This document shows, in pieces, positions 1 through 5,420 of a stretch of DNA of 11,208 nucleotides. The notes beneath the pieces are model-generated. The model searched no databases. It was not told the DNA's origin and saw only the letters and a list, made by a program, of their open reading frames with translations. The stretch spans positions 1-11,208 of the forward strand of contig QILH01000087.1 of the NCBI GenBank assembly GCA_003233255.1. Direction: 5' to 3'. A program made the translations under genes and the position numbers. This DNA is from Gammaproteobacteria bacterium. GTDB lineage: Bacteria > Pseudomonadota > Gammaproteobacteria > UBA6429 > Thiohalophilaceae. Within the stretch, counting starts at the first letter, position 1. Every line of letters begins with the position of its first letter.

Positions 1-115
1 CTTCGTGACAGAACTCAACTACTTCTGAAGTTCCTTCACGGCCTGCGATGGTTACTGAACCGTCTAGTTTCTTACCTGTGTCATCAGTTACACTTACATA
101 TGCTGGAATAGGCAT
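1..115 (-). CDS. hcp: Hcp (TssD) tube protein, N-terminal part only
   Basis: Hcp forms the stacked hexameric rings of the T6SS inner tube, which is loaded with effectors and fired out of the cell. Only the first 38 codons are in the window; the gene runs off the left edge. The ATG is at 115-113 and the protein begins MPIPAYVSVTDDTGKKLDGS, followed by VTIAGREGTSEVVEFCHE. The MPIPAY start, the D/G-rich turn, the G-S-V strand and the REG-VVEF strand match the Hcp subgroup represented by enterobacterial Hcp (from memory, not searched). An AAGGAAG Shine-Dalgarno (130-123) lies 7 nt upstream of the ATG. It is the last gene in view of the cluster, directly after the sheath genes tssB and tssC, as in many T6SS loci. 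A cysteine in VVEFCHE is noted but without inferred meaning. It could in principle be a fragment, since the rest is not visible. Confidence 0.9.
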   Translation of the reverse strand, partial: MPIPAYVSVTDDTGKKLDGSVTIAGREGTSEVVEFCHE

Positions 116-261
116 AATATTTCTTCCTTTTTAAAAGTTATATTCAATTTCCACGACTTAAACGTTAATAAATTAAAATTTAAATCCACCAATCCTGAGC
201 ATACACGGCATTACGCCATAGAAAGCACACTCAAGTTTCAACGCACGGTTCCGTTGCACGC

Positions 262-274
262 TGCCATTTTGGCA
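262..274 (-). repeat. Small perfect inverted repeat in the hcp leader
   Basis: TGCCA-AAA-TGGCA on the transcribed strand is a 5-bp stem with a 3-nt loop. It has no U-run behind it (GCGTGC follows), so it is not a terminator. It could be a leader-RNA hairpin or chance; it is recorded because it lies in a leader with other structure. Confidence 0.3.
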
Positions 275-311
275 TTTACCTCAACCATCCAGAGACAGAG
301 CTGTAAACACC

Positions 312-331
312 GCGGCGATTCCCTCCGCCGC
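312..331 (-). promoter_or_regulatory. GC-rich hairpin after tssC with AGGGA in its loop
   Basis: On the transcribed strand the sequence is GCGGCG-GAGGGAAT-CGCCGC: a perfect 6-bp all-GC stem around an 8-nt loop, starting 15 nt after the tssC stop codon. The downstream bases (GGTGTTTACAG) are not a U-run, so it does not look like a rho-independent terminator. The loop carries AGGGA, which fits the ANGGA core bound by CsrA/RsmA proteins, and these proteins prefer GGA in hairpin loops. It may instead simply protect the tssBC part of a processed transcript from 3' exonucleases. The stem is seen directly; the function is inference. Confidence 0.45.
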
Positions 332-346
332 TTGAGATTTTTGTTG

Positions 347-1879
347 TTAGTCCTTATCCGCTGGCATTTGTGCGACCAGTGATAATTTCACGTCCACGCC
401 TTCAATCTGGAAATGCGGCATAACGTATAAACTAACGCTATAGAAACCAGGATTTTCTACGATCTCGGTGACTTCAACACGGCCATCACGTAATGGATGC
501 GTCGCAATCAAATCTGGCTCTGGATCGTTCATCTTGGTCACTAACGTTTGTATCCAGTCATTGAGTTCCATCTCGAGCACTTTACGGCTCTTGGTTGAAC
601 CAATGTTTTCACGTTGTAACACTTTTAAATAATGCGCTAAACGTGAGACCAGGAAAATATAAGGTAGACGCGCATTAATACGGCTGTTTGCGGTCGCCTC
701 CGGTGTGCTGTATTCCGGTGCTTTTTGTGCTGAGTTCGCTGAGAAAAAACAGGCGTAATCGCTGTTCTTATAGTAACTCAGTGGGATAAAGCCCAGTTCA
801 GCAAATTCCAGTTCCCGTGTTTCAGGAATAATGATTTCGGTAGGAATTTTTCCCTGTAAACCTTTACCCGCATCGTATAAATGAATGGGCAGGTTTTCGA
901 CTTTACCACCGGACTCCGGTCCACGAATATTCACACACCAACCATTGTCCTTAAAGCTTTTTGCCATATTGGCCGCGAAGGCAAAACTGGCATTACCCCA
1001 AAGGTAATTCTCACTGCCTTCTGCATTTACTTCTTCTTCATAGTTAAAAGCACGCACAGGATTATTTTCCTGTCCATAAGGTAAACGCAGCAGGAAGCGT
1101 GGCAGGGTTAAACCCAGGTAACGTGAGTCTTCCGATTCACGTAAGCCGCGCCAGCGAATGTATTCGGCACGATCCATATAATTTTCCAGATCATGAACTT
1201 TAGACAGGTCGTTAATATCGCCCTTCTTAAAGAACATGGGGCCGACTGAACCCAGGAATGGACAATGTGTTACCGAAGATACACGTGATAACTCGGTCAA
1301 TAGCGCCACATCCTGTGCACCGGCATCGAACTCATAGTTAGACACGACAGTCGAAATAGGCTCACCCCCTGGGGTGTCGTATTCCTGCACATAAATATGC
1401 TTATAGAGACCCGACTGAGTCGTATCCGGTGCGTCTTCAAAGTCTTCACGTAGATCGTCTTTGGAACAATCCAACAGTTCAATTCGACAGTTGGCTTTGA
1501 AGTCAGTACGTTCAACCAGATATTTCAAACCCTTCCAGGCAGATTCTACTTCCTGGAATCGTTCGTGATGCATGATGGCATCAAGTTGCTTACTTAATGT
1601 CTGGTCGATTTTGGCAATATATTGATCCAGTAAAATCTTGTCGATCTTTATGCTGCCAGTTGCGCTGTCTTCCATCACTTCTAAAAAGACTTGCAGTGCC
1701 GCCGTTAAACGTTCATTTAACGATGTGTCTGCCATCGCAGTCACATCACTAAACGCGTCATAGGCAACGGGATCGGTGACTGGTTTTATATCAACCAGAT
1801 CACATAAACGCTCATATACATTTGCATCCTGTTCTTCTACAACTGCTTCATCAGCACCTGCATGTTCTTGAATAGCCAT
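347..1879 (-). CDS. tssC: T6SS sheath large subunit TssC (VipB)
   Basis: TssC pairs with TssB to build the contractile sheath around the Hcp tube in the cytoplasm; sheath contraction drives secretion. The 510-aa product is full length for the family (about 490-520). Hallmarks in order are LYKHIYVQEYDTPGGEP (158-174) with the sheath-core YEF at 182-184, the strongly conserved RESEDSRYLGLTLPRFLLRLPYG (247-269, central part shown by RESEDSRY and LRLPYG), YLWGNASFAFAANM (292-305), the GW-IRG-ESGG-VE-LP stretch (313-331), ELGFIPLSYYKNSDYACFFS (361-380), and a C-terminal handshake/gp25-like region with VSRLAHYLKVLQRENIG (411-427). An AGGGGAG Shine-Dalgarno (1894-1888) sits 8 nt before the ATG. tssB ends 38 nt upstream, so the two sheath subunits are almost certainly co-translated in similar amounts. 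The first ~20 residues are acidic. No frameshift or missing motif was seen. Confidence 0.97.
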   Translation of the reverse strand: MAIQEHAGADEAVVEEQDANVYERLCDLVDIKPVTDPVAYDAFSDVTAMADTSLNERLTAALQVFLEVMEDSATGSIKIDKILLDQYIAKIDQTLSKQLDAIMHHERFQEVESAWKGLKYLVERTDFKANCRIELLDCSKDDLREDFEDAPDTTQSGLYKHIYVQEYDTPGGEPISTVVSNYEFDAGAQDVALLTELSRVSSVTHCPFLGSVGPMFFKKGDINDLSKVHDLENYMDRAEYIRWRGLRESEDSRYLGLTLPRFLLRLPYGQENNPVRAFNYEEEVNAEGSENYLWGNASFAFAANMAKSFKDNGWCVNIRGPESGGKVENLPIHLYDAGKGLQGKIPTEIIIPETRELEFAELGFIPLSYYKNSDYACFFSANSAQKAPEYSTPEATANSRINARLPYIFLVSRLAHYLKVLQRENIGSTKSRKVLEMELNDWIQTLVTKMNDPEPDLIATHPLRDGRVEVTEIVENPGFYSVSLYVMPHFQIEGVDVKLSLVAQMPADKD

Positions 1880-1917
1880 TAGTATTACTCCCCTAGCTAG
1901 TTAACTGGTGATACTCA

Positions 1918-2448
1918 TTAAGACTCAGTAGATTCGGCTTCTTTCTCACCGGCTTCTTCTTTCGGTGCAAGCTTGTCGAGTTCTGCCTTGAGACCTTCAA
2001 GTTCGGGTTGATTTTGAACAATCTTTTCCAATTCACGGCGGAATTTACCGTTATCAAGTAAATTAGATTTAAGATCCTTTAACAGGTTACGCATTGATAA
2101 CAAGTTATCTAATTCTGGAACCTGCCTGGCAACCTGTTCGGGGTTGAATTTTTTAAAGTTGTCAAACTTTAAATTTACACCAATCTCCGTTCCATCATTT
2201 TTGATTACATTATCAACTGTGAATTTCGCCTCTGGGCTAAAGTCCGTTAAGACCTGCTCCAGATTTTCTTTGTTAATGTTGATCCGTTCACGATTAGCGA
2301 CACTGCCTTTGGTTTTACCCCCACTAAAATCGCCTAATGCAAGCATTTTTAGAGGTAATTCCAGCTTCTTACGTGCGCCCCCAGTTTCCACGTCGAGCGT
2401 GATATTCACACGCGCTTTGGGAATCTCATTTTGAAAGCTATCAGCCAT
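1918..2448 (-). CDS. tssB: T6SS sheath small subunit TssB (VipA)
   Basis: TssB is the small partner of TssC in the contractile cytoplasmic sheath. At 176 aa it has the usual family length (about 160-180). Visible hallmarks are N-terminal PKARVNITLDVETGGARKK (10-28), the conserved LPLKMLALGDFSGG (31-44), a central domain with NGT-like NDGTEIGVNLKF (84-95), and FNPEQVARQVPELDNLL (101-117) followed by R-LL-DLK (120-127), the helix that joins TssC. The C-terminal ~20 residues are a charged, glutamate-rich tail, common in this family. The start is well supported: AAGGAG (2460-2455) lies 6 nt from the ATG. The gene is separated from tssA by a 123-nt gap with a long inverted repeat (2493-2543), so tssB may begin a separately controlled tssB-tssC-hcp segment. 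Confidence 0.97.
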   Translation of the reverse strand: MADSFQNEIPKARVNITLDVETGGARKKLELPLKMLALGDFSGGKTKGSVANRERININKENLEQVLTDFSPEAKFTVDNVIKNDGTEIGVNLKFDNFKKFNPEQVARQVPELDNLLSMRNLLKDLKSNLLDNGKFRRELEKIVQNQPELEGLKAELDKLAPKEEAGEKEAESTES

Positions 2449-2466
2449 TTGTTACTCCTTAATTTC

Positions 2467-2478
2467 CGTTATATAACG
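2467..2478. repeat. 12-nt perfect palindrome just before the tssB ribosome-binding site
   Basis: CGTTATATAACG reads the same on both strands and lies 6 nt upstream of the AAGGAG of tssB. It contains TATAAC, which could act as a -10 element, but no good -35 element lies 15-18 nt upstream. An ANGGA motif (ACGGA, 2469-2465) overlaps its edge. It could be an operator half-site pair, a weak promoter or chance; AT-rich spacers produce such palindromes fairly often. Confidence 0.3.
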
Positions 2479-2492
2479 CTTTATCTTTTTAG

Positions 2493-2543
2493 AACCTCTG
2501 AATAAATTCACTACACTTATCAAAATGAACTTAATCAGAGATT
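2493..2543 (-). promoter_or_regulatory. Long imperfect hairpin in the tssA-tssB intergenic region
   Basis: Two 18-nt arms (2543-2526 and 2510-2493 on the transcribed strand) can pair along their full length: AATCTCTGATTAAGTTCA against TGAATTTATTCAGAGGTT. This gives fifteen Watson-Crick pairs, two G-U pairs and one T-T mismatch, with a 15-nt loop (2525-2511). It lies 28 nt beyond the tssA stop and 44 nt before the tssB ATG. Neither strand has a U-run after the stem, so it does not look like a terminator. Plausible roles are an RNase processing or mRNA-stabilising stem that lets tssB-tssC-hcp be expressed above tssA, or a leader control element. The pairing is seen directly; the role is inferred. 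Confidence 0.5.
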
Positions 2544-2571
2544 CTTAAATCTATCCGACTTTACAGGCCGC

Positions 2572-4404
2572 TTATAAAAACTGCGCGGCCTGGGCCAGAT
2601 CCCAACGACACATTTGAGCAGTCACTTCATTAAGTTGCTGCTCATACTGTGTACGATTCTGTTCAGTTGCACCGCTAATAACACTGCGCAGGGCATTTTG
2701 TAATTGTTTGGCAACCGACATAGCTAATTGAACATCCCATATTGCCAGTGATGTTCGTTCAGCCAGTTTAAATAATTCTTCCAACATAGGATAAGCCAGC
2801 TCCGGCCGCCCATGATCCAGACACAATTGCGACATGCCCAGGCGTAATTGAAACCGATTTTTTTCAGTTTTCGGTCGATATTCATTTAACAATGCCAGTC
2901 CGGCATTCAGGTCGCTGTCGTTGGCCACTTCGCAGGCTTCATTGATTTTTTCCAGCAAATCTTCATTACCATCATCAGCGGCAATAAGCGGCCCACTTGA
3001 TTTACCGCCGCCACCAATTTTATTTAACCAGCCGATGGTTTCAGCGTTTGCAAAAGGAGTATCATCGTCATAGCGAAGTTCTTCTATGCCTGGAAAACGT
3101 TGCATCATTGCCGTAGTTTCATAACTGATTAAATTCGCAATGTCATTCTTGCCCATCGCTTTGGCCGCACGTTGCGCATACATTTGTAAATCAAATAACA
3201 GATGACCGCCCATTTCAAAAAAGATTGCTTCACATAACTTTAGCGCGGCTTCATTGTCACCCGAAGCGAGTGCCGCCGTTATTTGATTTACACCCACAGA
3301 ACGAGGCGCGGTCAGGCGAGTCTTGCCGCTCTCATTAGGCGGCATCATCATGCCACCCCAACGTGCAGCACGCGCATAAGCTATGCCACGAGCGTATTCT
3401 TTATCGGCCATCAACTGGTCAACGATTTTACGAATAAATGAGTACAGTTCCGTTTCTGACATCGTTGAGGACAGGTCGGCGCCTGCAATGGGGTTGTCCT
3501 CACCACGCACGATATCAGTCTGCGGCGCAATACTAACATCATTTAAATTAGTTCCACTGGTATTGGTAACATTCGAACTGGTTGAAACATCATTGCTATT
3601 CTCCGCACTGACTTCCTGTTTAGGAGGAGCTGGGGGTGGAGCAGATACTTTTTCTTTGGTCTTTTTAATCCAGTCGTGTAATAAATTAAAATTGTGCGAT
3701 TCGTCATTGGTAACACTAACGATCACTTCATTTAAGCGTTCAACCTGCCTTTCTAGATTGTGTACGATTTCTTCCGTTATCGGCTCCTGACTCTGTTTTA
3801 CGTAAGCAATCATCTTGCTGCTGTTTAACCATAATAAAGCACTATTGCGGGCATTCTCTTTTTCCGGGTATAGATTGTCACCGAATCGTTCCATTAGTTC
3901 GCGATATAAAATCAGTCCATCGGTTAAACCTTTAGCGCCATTTATATATGTATTTGCGAGAGTAAAATAACCTGCCGCGCGTAAATCCTTTCCAATATTG
4001 GCCAGGATCTCCCTGGTCAAGGTCATTACCGCGTTGTAGTCATTAAACGCCAGCTTATCGATCTCGGTTTTCACCAGAACAAATTCATCACTGTAGCGAG
4101 GATCTTCTCCCGATGCATTTCCCTCAAAGGGCTGTAATAGTTTTTCAATTGCATCCGGAATTTTATCAAAAATTTCCGATTCTTCCTCGGCAGAAGCTTC
4201 GAGCATTAAATCAGAATCGGATTGTTCGCCCAGGTCTGCATTTAAAATCGCATCGACATCCAGAGCAGGTTGATCGGCACTGATTTCATCCATAAGAATT
4301 TTATCATCAAGCCCTCCTTCGAGTTCGATATTATCCATGCTCATGATAACCGACTCCTCGGTCTGTAAATCACTTGTGTCTATTACCGTATCGTCTGTAT
4401 TCAT
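2572..4404 (-). CDS. tssA: T6SS assembly protein TssA (ImpA_N plus VasJ-type C-terminus) with acidic N-terminal extension
   Basis: TssA binds the baseplate/membrane complex and then stays at the distal tip of the growing tube-sheath, coordinating its extension. The 610-aa product divides into an acidic, probably flexible segment (1-80), an ImpA_N domain (about 82-200) with the diagnostic IEKLLQPFEG and GEDPRYSDEF (99-108), a Pro/Ser/Thr/Asn-rich linker (about 253-312, including APPPAPPK), and a VasJ-type C-terminal region (about 315-610) with YARGIAYARAARWGGMMMPP (337-356) and LCEAIFFEMGGHLLFDLQMY (390-409). This arrangement points to a long TssA of the VasJ-like class; the subclass is less sure. 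The ATG overlaps the tagF stop codon (ATGA, 4404-4401), implying coupled translation, and only a weak AGGGTG lies before it. Family members often begin close to the ImpA_N domain, so the first 80 residues are unusual; a later start at M21 or M23 is possible but would leave most of the acidic segment. Confidence 0.93.
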   Translation of the reverse strand: MNTDDTVIDTSDLQTEESVIMSMDNIELEGGLDDKILMDEISADQPALDVDAILNADLGEQSDSDLMLEASAEEESEIFDKIPDAIEKLLQPFEGNASGEDPRYSDEFVLVKTEIDKLAFNDYNAVMTLTREILANIGKDLRAAGYFTLANTYINGAKGLTDGLILYRELMERFGDNLYPEKENARNSALLWLNSSKMIAYVKQSQEPITEEIVHNLERQVERLNEVIVSVTNDESHNFNLLHDWIKKTKEKVSAPPPAPPKQEVSAENSNDVSTSSNVTNTSGTNLNDVSIAPQTDIVRGEDNPIAGADLSSTMSETELYSFIRKIVDQLMADKEYARGIAYARAARWGGMMMPPNESGKTRLTAPRSVGVNQITAALASGDNEAALKLCEAIFFEMGGHLLFDLQMYAQRAAKAMGKNDIANLISYETTAMMQRFPGIEELRYDDDTPFANAETIGWLNKIGGGGKSSGPLIAADDGNEDLLEKINEACEVANDSDLNAGLALLNEYRPKTEKNRFQLRLGMSQLCLDHGRPELAYPMLEELFKLAERTSLAIWDVQLAMSVAKQLQNALRSVISGATEQNRTQYEQQLNEVTAQMCRWDLAQAAQFL

Positions 4405-5417
4405 ATCGTCACCCTGGAATTAGCCACTTCATCTAATACTTCCTGAAGACTCATGTCTGTTGGAAAATGATACTTGCTTAGTTGAATTGGATCGGCATTG
4501 AGCGTTTCTATTTCTTGTAACACATCCATCACCGTGTCATCGGTACGTCGAGTTTCAACTAACAACGCAAAATAAGAAGCTGGTATTTGATGAAAGAAGA
4601 GTAATAACCGCGCCGGGATTCCCGGAGCGGCCGGGTTCCAGACAAAATTTGCTCGCCAGTTACGTTCACCGATTGCTGTCTTGCTAAGCTGCAACCAAAA
4701 TACAATATGTTTTATTGCGTTATCACCCGTCGGCAGTGGAAAACGTAAGCCCCAATGCACGCGAGTTGGGCTACGACGTGCTACCGTTTGCAAAGAACTC
4801 ACTACGACATACATAAAAGCGACACGTAGTTTTTCATCTGCACCAGGTAATATTTCTTCCCAGATATCACCCATGGTCGTATTTTCCAACATTGAAAATA
4901 ATCGCTCGGTCCAGTCAATACCCTGAATTTCTATTTGTTGAGAACCGGTTACGTCAATAGAATTTAATAACATATCCAGTGGCTCATTTTCCCAGGGATG
5001 TGCGACCAGGGCATCAAATGACTTATAGGTATCGGCAAACGCTAAGGGCGTTATGGCCTGATGATGTTTCAGTGTGGCATTATCACTCGCCCTGAACATA
5101 ACAAAGGGATAATTACGCCCAACCTTGTCCGTGCTCGGAGCAATCACACCCGTCATAGTCTTATCGTTCTCATCACCCGCAAAGACGAAGCGATAATTTG
5201 GGCTAAGTAAAAATACTTTTCGCCAGCGATCTTCAAAACGACGATTTAATAAAGTAACCCCATCCTGAACCCATTCATCCAGCGCAACCGCTTCACGCAC
5301 TTTTATATTGTGTTTTATAAAATCGCCGTGCAGGGGCAGCTTGCCACAGCAACCAATCACCTCACGTATGGCCGGCTGGTGCGAAACCTTTTCCTGTTTA
5401 TTTTTGAACGTAAACAT
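4401..5417 (-). CDS. tagF: T6SS-associated protein TagF (ImpM family), long form
   Basis: TagF proteins are negative regulators of T6SS; in Pseudomonas aeruginosa TagF represses the H1 system at the post-translational level, acting with the Fha scaffold independently of threonine phosphorylation. The family signature is clear: IGCCGKLPLHGDFIKHN (21-37) matches the G-x-GKLP-x-x-GDF opening, followed by LDEWVQDGV (46-54) and TGVIAPSTDKVGRNYPFVMF (89-108), matching the GV-x-PS-D-VGR-x-(F/Y)P core. The C-terminal ANFVWNPAAP and ARLLLFFHQIPASYFALLVE pieces resemble the end of the domain. At 338 aa it is longer than the ~220 aa I recall for many TagF proteins; much of residues 120-250 is extra or diverged. 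No phosphatase motifs of the PppA type are seen, so it is not a TagF-PppA fusion. It starts 3 nt after tssM (GAGG, 5428-5425, 7 nt before the ATG) and its stop overlaps the tssA start. Confidence 0.88.
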   Translation of the reverse strand: MFTFKNKQEKVSHQPAIREVIGCCGKLPLHGDFIKHNIKVREAVALDEWVQDGVTLLNRRFEDRWRKVFLLSPNYRFVFAGDENDKTMTGVIAPSTDKVGRNYPFVMFRASDNATLKHHQAITPLAFADTYKSFDALVAHPWENEPLDMLLNSIDVTGSQQIEIQGIDWTERLFSMLENTTMGDIWEEILPGADEKLRVAFMYVVVSSLQTVARRSPTRVHWGLRFPLPTGDNAIKHIVFWLQLSKTAIGERNWRANFVWNPAAPGIPARLLLFFHQIPASYFALLVETRRTDDTVMDVLQEIETLNADPIQLSKYHFPTDMSLQEVLDEVANSRVTI

Positions 5418-5420
5418 GAA

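Larger units (their letters stand above)
116..346 (-). promoter_or_regulatory. hcp leader / tssC-hcp intergenic region
   Basis: This non-coding stretch separates tssC from hcp and is the largest gap in the window. The half next to hcp (about 121-185) is very AT-rich; the half next to tssC carries two small hairpins (312-331 and 262-274). On the transcribed strand I count eight GGA triplets, three of them in ANGGA form: AGGGA (324-320), ACGGA (254-250) and AAGGA within the Shine-Dalgarno (129-125). No hairpin is followed by a U-run, so I see no intrinsic terminator. hcp may therefore be read through from tssC, from its own promoter, or both. A weak sigma70-like pair (TTGGTG then TATTAA, 16 nt apart, about 192-165) is possible but not convincing. 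No GG-N10-GC sigma54 site was found. No small ORF is supported. Confidence 0.55.

Noticed and set aside
262..331. Rho-independent terminator between tssC and hcp
   Set aside because: Both stems in this stretch lack a following U-run on the transcribed strand. The T-rich run near 338-342 lies on the wrong side of the 312-331 stem for minus-strand transcription.
116..346. Sigma54 promoter for hcp, as known in some T6SS loci
   Set aside because: I looked for GG-N10-GC with TGGCA/TTGC flanks on the transcribed strand. TGGCG and TGGCAG occur, but without GC at the right distance.
881..1084. Plus-strand open frame inside tssC
   Set aside because: It is antisense to a conserved tssC region, starts and stops without a ribosome-binding site and resembles no family I know. 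The same applies to the other plus-strand frames inside tssA, tagF, tssM, tssL and tssK.
2144..2434. Plus-strand 96-codon frame opposite tssB
   Set aside because: It lies wholly antisense to conserved TssB codons and reflects tssB codon structure; there is no start signal or upstream space for a promoter.
2493..2543. Terminator between tssA and tssB
   Set aside because: The stem is long but AT-rich, with a 15-nt loop and no U-run on either strand.
2995..3015. Walker A-like Gly-rich loop in TssA (IGGGGKSS, residues 463-470)
   Set aside because: The GxxxxGK(S/T) spacing fails because the required first glycine is a lysine. It is better read as a flexible linker.
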